Below, piece by piece: positions 54,738-63,031 of a DNA stretch of 64,000 nt. The translations under genes were made by a program, and so were the position numbers. The notes under the pieces were generated by a model. That model searched no databases. It was not told the origin of the DNA and was given only the letters and a program-made list of their open reading frames with translations. This stretch comes from Microbacterium sp. MYb66 (GTDB lineage: Bacteria; Actinomycetota; Actinomycetes; Actinomycetales; Microbacteriaceae): the NCBI RefSeq assembly GCF_002979435.1, contig NZ_PCOV01000011.1:40535-104534 (forward strand). Reading direction: 5' to 3'. The first letter of the stretch is position 1. Every line of letters starts with the position of its first letter.

Positions 54738-55544
54738 TCAGGGGGCGCCAGGCATCAGGCGCTCGGCCGTGCCTGACCAGAAGGCGCGGGCATCGGCATC
54801 CGACAGCGCGGGCAGCGCGGCCCGGGTCGCTTCGAGCACGCCGGCGTAGGTCGTGGTCCTCGTCGACATCGGCCAATCGCTGCCGTATGCGAGCCGTTCC
54901 GCGCCGAAGACGTCGAACGCCAGCCGCAGCAGCCCCCGCGATTCCTCCGCGCCGCGCGCGGTCAGGTCGAGTCCGGACACCTTGGCCGTCACTCCCGGCG
55001 CTGATGCGGCCTCTGCCACGCCCTCGCGCCACCCGGCGTCAGCCGCTCGTGCACCGAGGCCGAGGTGGCAGATGACGATCGCGGTGCCCGGGTGTCGACG
55101 CGACAGTGCGGCGGCGGCCGGCAACTGCTCCGGGCGGATCAGCAGCTCGAGGGTTCGCGCCGTCGCGCCCAATTGCTCGGCGAGCGCGTCGAGACCGGCG
55201 ACGTCGGACAGGTCGGCGGCGAACTGGGGCACGGCCGCACGCATCCCGACCACGCTGGGAGAGGTTGCCGCGGACGCCGCGGCTGCCGCGCCCCGTTCCG
55301 GGGAGTACTGCAGCACGACGCGGCGCACCCGTGGCTCGCGGCATGCGATCGCCGTGAGCCACCGGGCCTCGGCGATCGTGTCCGCGGCCTGCACGACGAT
55401 GGCCGAACGGACTCCCGCCGCATCGAGCTCGCGTCCCAGATCCGTGGCGGCTGCGTGTCGGGGGAGACCGAGGTCGTCGCGGAACCAGGGGATCGGCACG
55501 GCATCGACGTTCCAGACGTGGACGTGCGCATCGACGATCCGCAC
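54738..55544 (-). CDS. Amidohydrolase-family sugar lactonase candidate (second copy)
   Basis: The 268-residue amidohydrolase 2 protein begins with the metal motif VDAHVHVWN and has ICHLGLG, VTAKVSGL and YGSDWPMS. It is clearly related to the lactonase at 44140-45111 but shorter and divergent, so it likely acts on a different sugar lactone. The GTG at 55544 follows the aldo/keto reductase stop by one base. It is the last gene of the minus-strand operon. Confidence 0.82.
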   Translation of the reverse strand: MRIVDAHVHVWNVDAVPIPWFRDDLGLPRHAAATDLGRELDAAGVRSAIVVQAADTIAEARWLTAIACREPRVRRVVLQYSPERGAAAAASAATSPSVVGMRAAVPQFAADLSDVAGLDALAEQLGATARTLELLIRPEQLPAAAALSRRHPGTAIVICHLGLGARAADAGWREGVAEAASAPGVTAKVSGLDLTARGAEESRGLLRLAFDVFGAERLAYGSDWPMSTRTTTYAGVLEATRAALPALSDADARAFWSGTAERLMPGAP

Positions 55545-55545
55545 G

Positions 55546-56490
55546 TCAGTCGGCCTGGGCGTCGAGCGTCGCCCACAGCGCCTCGGGCAACGCGGCGTCC
55601 AGCCCGTCGACGAACGCGTCGACCTCGGCCGGAGTGCGCGCTCCCACGACGACCGCGTCGGCCCCCTGCCTCAGTGGGAACTGCACAGCGGCGTCGGCGA
55701 GGCGGACACCGTGCGCCCCGCAGGCGGCCTGCAGGCGCAGCGCCCGCTCGCGCAGCTCGTCCGGTGCCGGCTTGTATTCGAAGAAGGGGGAGCCGATCGG
55801 GTCGACGAGGATGCCGGAGTTGAACACGGCGGCCGCGAGCACCCCGATTCCCCTCGCGGCGGCGATGGGAATCAGGCGGTCCGAGGCCGATCGATCCAGC
55901 AGGGTCAGGCGCCCCGCTTCCATCACCACGTCGAGCGGTGCTTCGGCAGCGTAGCGCTCGAGCGGGTCGAGCCGGCCGAGTCCTACGCTGATCGCCCTCA
56001 CCACCCCCTGCGCGCGCAGTTCCACGAGCGCGGGAAGGGCGCCGGAGAAAGCCCCGGCCACGTCGAGCGGATCGTGCAGGTGCAGCACGTCCACGCGATC
56101 GACGCCGAGCCTGGAGAGGCTTCCCTCGAGGCTGCGCAGCACACCGTCCCTGCTGAGATCGGCGACGGAGTCGTGCCCGCGGCCGCCACCGCGGACCGGC
56201 ATCCCCTCGGCATCCACGAGGATTCGGCCGACCTTCGTCGCGAGGACATAGTCGTCACGGGGAACACCCTGCAGGGCGATGCCCAGCTTTCGTTCGCTTT
56301 CGCCCGAGCCGTACAGCGGTGCCGTGTCGAAGAACCGCACCTCACGGGCGAGCGCCGCATGCACGGTGGCGACGGCATCATCATCGGTGACGGGCGAGAA
56401 CAGGTTGCCGATCGGCGCGCATCCGAGGCCGGCGTCGTCGCGGGCGGCGACGCCGGTGTTCAGCGGACGGAGTTCTGGACGGAACGCCAT
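55546..56490 (-). CDS. Aldo/keto reductase, aldose dehydrogenase candidate (second copy)
   Basis: The 314-residue reductase has GCAPIGNLFSPVTDDDA, catalytic Tyr in FFDTAPLYGSGESE, Lys in LATKVGRIL and His in VLHLHDPLD, the same subgroup as 48168-49136. It would oxidise an aldose to its lactone ahead of the lactonase next to it. The ATG at 56490 lies inside the RraA-like gene (31-bp overlap), which suggests translational coupling. Confidence 0.85.
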   Translation of the reverse strand: MAFRPELRPLNTGVAARDDAGLGCAPIGNLFSPVTDDDAVATVHAALAREVRFFDTAPLYGSGESERKLGIALQGVPRDDYVLATKVGRILVDAEGMPVRGGGRGHDSVADLSRDGVLRSLEGSLSRLGVDRVDVLHLHDPLDVAGAFSGALPALVELRAQGVVRAISVGLGRLDPLERYAAEAPLDVVMEAGRLTLLDRSASDRLIPIAAARGIGVLAAAVFNSGILVDPIGSPFFEYKPAPDELRERALRLQAACGAHGVRLADAAVQFPLRQGADAVVVGARTPAEVDAFVDGLDAALPEALWATLDAQAD

Positions 56491-57242
56491 GCCTCGTACT
56501 CCTCGCGGCTGTCGGGGGTGAGGGGGTAATAGTCGCTCAGCCGTGCACCCTCGTCGAGACGACGGCGGCTGAAGACCTCCCACTCCTCATGATCGCGCGC
56601 GGAGTCCACGACTTTCGGTGCCATTCCCTGCGGCACGACGACCGGACCGTCGTCGTCGGCCACGACGAGGTCGCCGGGCATGCACAGGGCGCCGCCGACG
56701 GCCACTGGCACGTCGTACGCCCAGGGCACGAGCTCCGACTGCGACGCGTAGTGAGGAGTGGTCCCGGTGGACCACACCGGGATGCCGAGCTCGCGGATGC
56801 GGCCGGCGTCGCGGATGCGGCCGTCGACGACGATGCCCGCGCCGCCCTTGCGTGCGAAGTATCGGGCGAGGATGTCGCCGACGCATCCGGAGAACCGGCT
56901 CCCGTAGGCCTGGATCACGAGTACATCGCCCGGTTGCACGGCTTCGAGCACGTGCCACAGTGCAGTGTGGCGTTCGGCGTACTCCTGGTCGGCGCCCGAG
57001 GCCATGTCCTCGCGCTGCGGCATGAACTGCAGCGTGAGAGCCGAGCCGACGACGCGCTGGCCGAGGCTCAGCGGTTCGGGACCGTCGATGTAGCTGCGGC
57101 GGATACCGAGTCCGTGCAGCGTGGCGCAGGCGGTGGCGGACGAGATCATGTCGAAGGAATCGAGTACGTCGCGGGCGGGGCGCTCGTAAGCCGCTCCTCG
57201 CACCGGGAGGGCGAAGTCGGGTCGGATCAGGTCGGTGCTCAT
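56460..57242 (-). CDS. RraA-like / 4-hydroxy-4-methyl-2-oxoglutarate aldolase-family protein
   Basis: The 260-residue protein has the family core GDILARYFARKGGAGIVVDGRIRDAGRI, with the Gly-Asp and Arg-Asp residues that bind metal and substrate in HMG aldolases, and ends in a longer C-terminal part (EEWEVFSRRRLDEGARLSDYYP). Members cleave branched or deoxy keto acids to pyruvate; RraA itself inhibits RNase E. Between an aldose dehydrogenase and a large uncharacterised protein, an aldolase role in sugar-acid breakdown is more likely. ATGA overlap with the upstream gene. Confidence 0.83.
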   Translation of the reverse strand: MSTDLIRPDFALPVRGAAYERPARDVLDSFDMISSATACATLHGLGIRRSYIDGPEPLSLGQRVVGSALTLQFMPQREDMASGADQEYAERHTALWHVLEAVQPGDVLVIQAYGSRFSGCVGDILARYFARKGGAGIVVDGRIRDAGRIRELGIPVWSTGTTPHYASQSELVPWAYDVPVAVGGALCMPGDLVVADDDGPVVVPQGMAPKVVDSARDHEEWEVFSRRRLDEGARLSDYYPLTPDSREEYEAWRSVQNSVR

Positions 57243-59155
57243 GCGGCTCCTCCGGGGAAGTGATGGCGCGGCGAGCCGGTCGCACGCGCGATGGTCAGGT
57301 CGAGTTCGGCGACGTGCGCCGGGGGAAGCAAGACCACGAGCTCGTCGTCGCAGTCGAAGGAGCGGGTGATGCGAGGGCGCTCCGGCGCGGCGTAGGTGCC
57401 GGAGGGGCCCGGCCAGCCGCCGGGCTCCTCTGCAGTCGCATCGACGCGCACGATCCTGTCGAGGCCGAAGCGTCCGCCGCGCAGGCGCACGGTGCGGGTG
57501 TGCACGGACGAGGTGTTGACGAGCTGCACGCCGATGCCGGCCGCGTCGAGGCGGTGCACGAGCGCGGCGACGTCGTCCGGGAGACCGGGGCGGCCGCGGT
57601 CGACGTCCTCGTACCGCAGGGCGGTGAATCCGAGGCCGCCGTTGTACAGCACCTGCGGGGCGCCGGCGACGAGCTGGGTCAGCACCTCGGTCACGACGGG
57701 GTTCACGCGCTGCCAGAAGTGCAGATGCGCGGCGTCGGGGTCGCGATCGTCGGCGAGCATCATCGCGGTGCGACGCGCAACCTGCCCGAGCGCCATCTCG
57801 AGCGCCCGCACCGGGTACTCCGGCAGGGAGCCGCGAAGGTAGGCGTACCATCCGGCTTCGTGGCCGGCCTCCTCCTTGTCGCGGAACGGCGCCACCGGGT
57901 CGGCGGTCGGCGGGATCCCGGCGATCGCCCGCTCCAGCCGTTCGCGGTCGGCGGTCGCGCGCGACCACCACCACAGCCACAGGGGCAGATCGAGCTGCAG
58001 TGGACCGTAGTCGAACCATCCGTCGGCGCCGTGCCGATAGGGGACGAGCAGCCCGGGCCGGCCTGAGGCGTCCCCGAACCGCGCCATCCAGCCGCCGCGC
58101 AGGCTGTACGTCGAGTCGGCGACCGTGCCGGTCCTGCCCTCCGCCAGCACGGTGTCGAGCATGGTGCGCACGACGTCGAGGGCGGCGTCGTCCTTCGTCA
58201 CGAGCGCCGCGTTGAGCGCGCCGATGAGGGCGCTCATCCCGACGGAATGCAGACCGTGCGGCCACGCCCAGCCATAGTGCCCACCCCACCAGCGCCCGTC
58301 GTGGAGGGACCCGACGGCGCCGTCGGGTCCGACGTTGTCGGGGAGCAGCCCGTCGGCGGCGCGCTCGCGCCAGCCGTGGACGTAGCGCTCTATCCAGGCG
58401 GCGGATGCGGGATCGCCGTCGTAGAGCCAGTGGTTCGCGGCGAGCGAGGTGGCGGCGAGATTCACGGCGATGTCTCCCGCGGCGCGGTGTTGCATCTCCT
58501 CGGCCATCCGCAGGGCGTTGTCCTCGTCGGCGAGGTCGTCCCAGGTGCGGATGCCGTCGAGTCCGTGCAGCGGCAGTCCGTAGGGGCGCATCTCGGCGCG
58601 ATCGGCCGAGTACGGCACGATGTGGTCGTCGAGTCCGGTGCGGGCACCGAGAGCGCCGTTATGGGGGGCGCGGATGATGTTGTGCTCCGGGTCGTAGTTG
58701 CCCTTCGCCGGCTCGGTGAACAGCACGGCGAAGCGGGCGGCCCGGTCGGCGAAGGCGGTGTCCGCGGGGTCGGCGGCGCAGATCCCGGCGAGCAGCAGCA
58801 ACGACTCTCCCTGATGGAACCAGTCGTAGCCGTTGTCGTATTCGTCGGTGAGCATGTCCGCCTCGGCGAGCTGCACGGTCACACCTTCCCAGTGCCGCTT
58901 CGCGTCGGCGAGGACCTCATCGGGGCCGCCGAGCGCGTAGAAGGCCGGCCAGTTGAAGAACGGCTCGTAGAGGTCGTCGACGCCGTCGCGGTCGATGAAC
59001 TCCGCCACACCGCGCAGGCGCCCGTCGGAGAGGGTGTAGCGGTCGCGGAAGAGGAGGCGGGCCTCCTCGATCTCGGCGAACAGCCGACGCTGCAGCACGG
59101 CCCAGGCGGGGATCGTCCGCAGCGGGCTGGTGATCGGGTGCTCGGGCACGGTCAT
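57239..59155 (-). CDS. Uncharacterised Trp-rich protein, probable helical-barrel carbohydrate-active enzyme
   Basis: The 638-residue cytosolic protein has no signal peptide. Its N-terminal two thirds are helical with clusters of aromatic and acidic residues (NGYDWFHQGESLLLL, GRWWGGHYGWAWPHGLHSVG, LPLWLWWWSRA), as in (alpha/alpha) barrel glycosidases and lyases; the last 130 residues are beta-rich. I do not recognise the family. It starts 4 bp before the permease stop and overlaps the RraA-like gene, so it is made with the importer and should act on the imported oligosaccharide. Confidence 0.7.
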   Translation of the reverse strand: MTVPEHPITSPLRTIPAWAVLQRRLFAEIEEARLLFRDRYTLSDGRLRGVAEFIDRDGVDDLYEPFFNWPAFYALGGPDEVLADAKRHWEGVTVQLAEADMLTDEYDNGYDWFHQGESLLLLAGICAADPADTAFADRAARFAVLFTEPAKGNYDPEHNIIRAPHNGALGARTGLDDHIVPYSADRAEMRPYGLPLHGLDGIRTWDDLADEDNALRMAEEMQHRAAGDIAVNLAATSLAANHWLYDGDPASAAWIERYVHGWRERAADGLLPDNVGPDGAVGSLHDGRWWGGHYGWAWPHGLHSVGMSALIGALNAALVTKDDAALDVVRTMLDTVLAEGRTGTVADSTYSLRGGWMARFGDASGRPGLLVPYRHGADGWFDYGPLQLDLPLWLWWWSRATADRERLERAIAGIPPTADPVAPFRDKEEAGHEAGWYAYLRGSLPEYPVRALEMALGQVARRTAMMLADDRDPDAAHLHFWQRVNPVVTEVLTQLVAGAPQVLYNGGLGFTALRYEDVDRGRPGLPDDVAALVHRLDAAGIGVQLVNTSSVHTRTVRLRGGRFGLDRIVRVDATAEEPGGWPGPSGTYAAPERPRITRSFDCDDELVVLLPPAHVAELDLTIARATGSPRHHFPGGAA

Positions 59156-60006
59156 CCTTTCGTCGCGCCGGCCACGAGGCCGCCGATGATGTGGCGCTGC
59201 ATGACGATGAAGAACACCATCGCCGGCAGCACGGCGAGCAGGAGCGTCGGGAACACCTGCGTGTAGTCCGTGGAGAACTGCCCGACCGCGGCGTAGACGC
59301 CCGTGGTCACGGTGTAGATGCCCGAGCTGGGCCCGAGGATGATCTGCGGACTCACGAAGTCGTTCCACACGCCGATGGAGTTGAGCACGACCACGGTCGC
59401 GACGACGGGCTTCATGATCGGGAAGATGCAGGCCCAGAACGCGCGGATCGGACCGGCGCCGTCGAGTGAGGCGGCCTCGTCGATGTCGCGGGGCACGCTG
59501 CGCAGATACGCCGTGAACAGGAAGATCGTCACCGGGAGCGTGGCCGCCGTCTCGAAGAGGATGAACCCGGGGATGGTATTGATCAGCCCCAGCACACGCA
59601 GGACGAACACGACGGGGATGAGCGTCACCTGGCCGGGGATGAACAGCCCCGACACGAACAGCAGCAGCAGCCCGAGGTGCCACTTCGAGCGTCCGCGGGC
59701 GATCACGTAGGCCACGGGTGCCGCGAGGGCGATGCAGCACAGATTGACGAGCACGACGAACAGCAGAGTGATGCCGTACGCGGCGATGACGTTGAACTTG
59801 CTGCTGGTGATCGCCGCCCACAGGTGGTCGAGCGTGAACATCTGCGGAGTGATGAGCAGCGGGTTCTCGATGATGTCCGCCTGCGGCTTGAAGGCGTTGA
59901 TGAACATCGTGTACATCGGGATCAGCATGGTGACCGCGACGACGGAGAGGACGATCCAGCGGATCGCGCGGACGATCAGGGCAGGGCGGTTGCGGGTCTG
60001 GTTCAT
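59152..60006 (-). CDS. ABC sugar transporter permease (MalG type)
   Basis: A 284-residue permease with six helices and the EAA loop (IDEAASLDGAGPIRAFWACIFPIMKP). It overlaps the upstream permease by ATGA and the downstream gene by 4 bp. It pairs with the permease at 60006-60920. Confidence 0.92.
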   Translation of the reverse strand: MNQTRNRPALIVRAIRWIVLSVVAVTMLIPMYTMFINAFKPQADIIENPLLITPQMFTLDHLWAAITSSKFNVIAAYGITLLFVVLVNLCCIALAAPVAYVIARGRSKWHLGLLLLFVSGLFIPGQVTLIPVVFVLRVLGLINTIPGFILFETAATLPVTIFLFTAYLRSVPRDIDEAASLDGAGPIRAFWACIFPIMKPVVATVVVLNSIGVWNDFVSPQIILGPSSGIYTVTTGVYAAVGQFSTDYTQVFPTLLLAVLPAMVFFIVMQRHIIGGLVAGATKG

Positions 60007-60920
60007 CAGTCGGTCGCCTTCTGCTCGGAGCGGCGCCGCAGCAGGGTGACGGCGAGGCCGACGACCGCGGTGACGATCAGGAGAATCATGGATTGCGCCG
60101 CACCGAAGCCGAGGGCCGAGTTCGCGAACGAGTCCTTGAGGATCTGGTAGACGATCGTCTGAGTCGATCCGGCAGGCCCGCCGTCGGTGAGGGAGAGCAC
60201 CACGTCGTACGCCTTGAGCAGCCCGACGAGCGTGAGCACGAGGTTCACTGTGAACACGGGTGCGATGAGGGGCAGTGTGATGGAGCGGAACTGCTGCCAG
60301 CGCGAGGCGCCGTCGACGGTGGCCGCCTCGTAGTACTCGGCGGGAACCGACTTGATGCCGGCGAGGAAGAGGATCATGTTGAAGCCGAAGTGCGACCACA
60401 CGATCGTGAAGATCACGCTCGCCTTCGCGAAGGTCGGGTCGGTGAGGAATGGCATGGCCGGAAGGCCGAGCGTGCTGAGCAGGCCGTTCACGGCCCCGGT
60501 GGGCGAGAGCATCGCCGACCACAGGAAGCCGATGATCAGCGCGCTGATCACGTAGGGGTAGAAGAAGATCGTGCGAAGGATGGTGTTCGATCGTCCCGGC
60601 CCTGAGATGAGAGCGGCGATCGCCAGACCGATCGCGTTGCAGAGGATCGTGCCGACCACGGCGATGACGCCGGTGAAGATCGCGGCCTGGATGGAACGGG
60701 GGCTGCGGAACGCCTTGACGTAGTTCTCCCAGCCGACGAACGTGAAGTTCAGGCTGTACCCGTTCCAGTCTGTGAAGCTGAGCACAGCCGCGAGGATCAT
60801 CGGGACGACGAACATGGCCAGGAAGACCGCCACGGCCGGTCCTCCCATGAGGATGCCGGGGAGGCGATGCCGCCACTGCTGCAGCGCGCCGCGCCGGCGG
60901 GGGGCGGGGGTCGAACTCAT
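60006..60920 (-). CDS. ABC sugar transporter permease (MalF type)
   Basis: A 304-residue permease with six helices and the EAA loop YEAATVDGASRWQQFRSITLPLIAP. The ATG at 60920 has GGAG upstream; an ATG at 60992 would add 24 Thr/Pro-rich residues with a poor ribosome site. It lies 151 bp downstream of the binding-protein gene. No ATPase gene follows, so a shared MsiK-type ATPase must power it. Confidence 0.9.
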   Translation of the reverse strand: MSSTPAPRRRGALQQWRHRLPGILMGGPAVAVFLAMFVVPMILAAVLSFTDWNGYSLNFTFVGWENYVKAFRSPRSIQAAIFTGVIAVVGTILCNAIGLAIAALISGPGRSNTILRTIFFYPYVISALIIGFLWSAMLSPTGAVNGLLSTLGLPAMPFLTDPTFAKASVIFTIVWSHFGFNMILFLAGIKSVPAEYYEAATVDGASRWQQFRSITLPLIAPVFTVNLVLTLVGLLKAYDVVLSLTDGGPAGSTQTIVYQILKDSFANSALGFGAAQSMILLIVTAVVGLAVTLLRRRSEQKATD

Positions 60921-61071
60921 CGGCTTCGATGCTCCTGTCGTGAGGGAGGGCGCTGTCGGAGGCAGGGGTGTGGTGGTGGGTGTGAAGGTCATGGCGGGCG
61001 GCTCATGCGGCGGCGTTCTCGAGAGGCGCCCGGGACGGCGCGGAGGTGCTCGTCCCGGACGCCTCCGAGGG

Positions 61072-62340
61072 TCAGCCGGCGTTCGCGGCGAACCAGTCGT
61101 CCATGGCGCGGAGCACCTGGTCGGCGGGTGCTCCGCCGAGAAGGGCTTGGGTCTGGGTGTTGATCTCACCGGCATAGCCGTCCGGCAGGGTGCGCTCGCC
61201 GTAGCCGCCGCCGGTGGGTGTGTAGGCCTCGGCGGGGGTGTCGGCGACGATCTGCAGCAGCTCCTCGCCGAGCGGCGTCATCTCGTACTCGTAGCCGTCG
61301 CGGAAGTTGCCGTCGACAGCGAGCTGGTCGCTGACGGCGGTCTGGTCGGTCACCAGGAACTCGACCAGCTTCGCGGCGGCCTCCTGGTTCTTGCTCGCCT
61401 TGAGGATCGAGTACGGGCTGGCGATGTTGGCACCCATCGCGGGCTGCTCGTCCGCGTCGGAGGCGGGGGCGCGGAAGACGCCGATGTCAGCCGACTCGGG
61501 GGCCTTCGCCTGCGTTCCGGCGAACCAGCTGCCCATCGAGTACACCGCGGTCTTACCGGAGAGGAACGCCTGTTCCGCGTCGGGGTATTTGATGCCGAGT
61601 GCGTCGGTGGGGACGTATCCCTCCGCGACCCAGTCGGCATAGGTCTCGACCGCGTCGCCGTAGGTTTCGCTGAAGGTGACCTCGCCCGACGAGATGTGCT
61701 GGAACCACTCCGGGTCCTCGCTGATAATGCTCGGCAGTCCGATGGCCTGCAGGGTGTGGCTCGTCATCCAGTCCCCGCCGGTCTGGATCGGCGTCCAGCC
61801 GGCGTCCTGGAGCTTGCCGAGGGCTTCGGTGAGTTCGTCCACGGTCTTGGGGACCTCGGTGATGCCGGCTTCCTCGAATGCCGTCTTGTTGTAGAAGAAG
61901 AGGCTCTGCAGCTGCACACCGATGCCGGCCATGTAGTTCTTGCCGTCGATGGAGTACTGATCGGCGAGCGGGCCGGACGCGGCCCAGTCGTAGGAGGAGA
62001 GGTCGAGGAGTTCGGACGCGAGCTTGGTCGTCGGCGCGATCGACTGCACGATGTCGGGGGCATCGCCGGCGGCGAGCAGGCGCGGCACGGCGGCTTCGAC
62101 TCCCTCGGCGCCGGGATTCTGGATGACGACGTCGATCTCCGGGTTCGCCTCTTCGAAGGGTACGACCAGGTCGTTCCAGAACTCCTCGGTGAGATTCGGG
62201 GTGACGTTCACGAGAACCCGGAGCGTTATGTCACCGGAGGAGGCGTCGCCGTCGCCCGCCGAAGCAGTGGAGCAGCCGGCGAGGGCGAGCGCGGAGACCG
62301 CGGCGATGCCGACGAGAGGGACAACACGGGCCTTGATCAT
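61072..62340 (-). CDS. ABC sugar transporter, substrate-binding lipoprotein (second system)
   Basis: The 422-residue lipoprotein has lipobox LALAGC (Cys23) and a family 1 solute-binding fold (DAPDIVQSIAPTTKLASELLDLSSYDW; GGDWMTSHTLQAIGLPSII). It is only distantly similar to the binding protein at 19212-20621. It is the first gene of the operon that runs to 54738 and has the TCGAT-type operator in its promoter. The ligand is probably an oligosaccharide released by the secreted beta-helix protein. Confidence 0.9.
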   Translation of the reverse strand: MIKARVVPLVGIAAVSALALAGCSTASAGDGDASSGDITLRVLVNVTPNLTEEFWNDLVVPFEEANPEIDVVIQNPGAEGVEAAVPRLLAAGDAPDIVQSIAPTTKLASELLDLSSYDWAASGPLADQYSIDGKNYMAGIGVQLQSLFFYNKTAFEEAGITEVPKTVDELTEALGKLQDAGWTPIQTGGDWMTSHTLQAIGLPSIISEDPEWFQHISSGEVTFSETYGDAVETYADWVAEGYVPTDALGIKYPDAEQAFLSGKTAVYSMGSWFAGTQAKAPESADIGVFRAPASDADEQPAMGANIASPYSILKASKNQEAAAKLVEFLVTDQTAVSDQLAVDGNFRDGYEYEMTPLGEELLQIVADTPAEAYTPTGGGYGERTLPDGYAGEINTQTQALLGGAPADQVLRAMDDWFAANAG

Positions 62341-62384
62341 CGTTGATCCTTTCCTGAAGCACGGGGAGGAGGGCCATTGGGGAC

Positions 62385-62412
62385 ATTACACTAATCGATA
62401 ATCGTTTGTGAA
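62385..62412 (-). promoter_or_regulatory. Promoter and operator of the second ABC operon
   Basis: On the minus strand TTCACA (62412-62407) and TGTAAT (62390-62385) are 16 bp apart. Between them is AATCGATAATCG on the plus strand (palindrome TCGAT-A-ATCG, 62395-62404), the same motif as upstream of the beta-helix gene. Confidence 0.6.
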
Positions 62413-62455
62413 GTCCGAACAGTGATCCTCGTGAGGATCCTCGTGGGGCGTCGGG

Positions 62456-62992
62456 TCAGCTCTCGGCGCGACGCGCGCGGTATGCGGCGACGGCGTTGCG
62501 GTTCGCGCAGGTGGTCGAGCAGTAGCGCTTGGAGCGATTGCGGGAGAGGTCGAGAGCGAGTGCCAGGCACGTGTCGTCTTCGCAGACCGAGAGGCGGGAG
62601 CCCTCGTCGGCGCGGATCACGTCGATGAGGGCCATCGCGGTCTCGATGAGGATCCGCTCCGAGAGGGGCCGCTCGTCGGCGAGCGCATGCAGGTGCCAAT
62701 CGGTGTCGTCGTGCCGGACCAGGCGCGGCGTGAGTCGTGCGTCGGCGAGGGCGTCGTTCACGTGCTCGACCATCGCGTCGCGCGGTGCGAGGAGCATCGC
62801 GCGCAGCCGCGGACGCAGGTCCCGGAGGGCGGCGAGCTCGGCGGCGTCGCGGTCGATCCGTCCGGTGTACGGGAATGCCTGCAGGAAGGCCTCCTCGTCC
62901 GCCCGGTCGACCAGCGTGTCCGGGTCCTCCGCGGTGTTCGTGAGCCAGACGGCAGCGCGGAGGGCATCCTCGGTGTCATCGGTGAAGATCAT
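62456..62992 (-). CDS. CGNR zinc-finger (ABATE domain) regulator
   Basis: The 178-residue protein has an N-terminal helical ABATE-type domain and a C-terminal treble-clef zinc finger (CEDDTCLALALDLSRNRSKRYCSTTCANRNAVAAYRARR), here with CANR in place of CGNR. Family members are thought to be stress-linked transcription regulators. It is divergent from the EamA transporter gene with a 39-bp gap, so it may regulate that gene. Confidence 0.85.
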   Translation of the reverse strand: MIFTDDTEDALRAAVWLTNTAEDPDTLVDRADEEAFLQAFPYTGRIDRDAAELAALRDLRPRLRAMLLAPRDAMVEHVNDALADARLTPRLVRHDDTDWHLHALADERPLSERILIETAMALIDVIRADEGSRLSVCEDDTCLALALDLSRNRSKRYCSTTCANRNAVAAYRARRAES

Positions 62993-63031
62993 GTTGACAC
63001 CTTACATCCGCGCGGAGTAGCGTCATCGACC

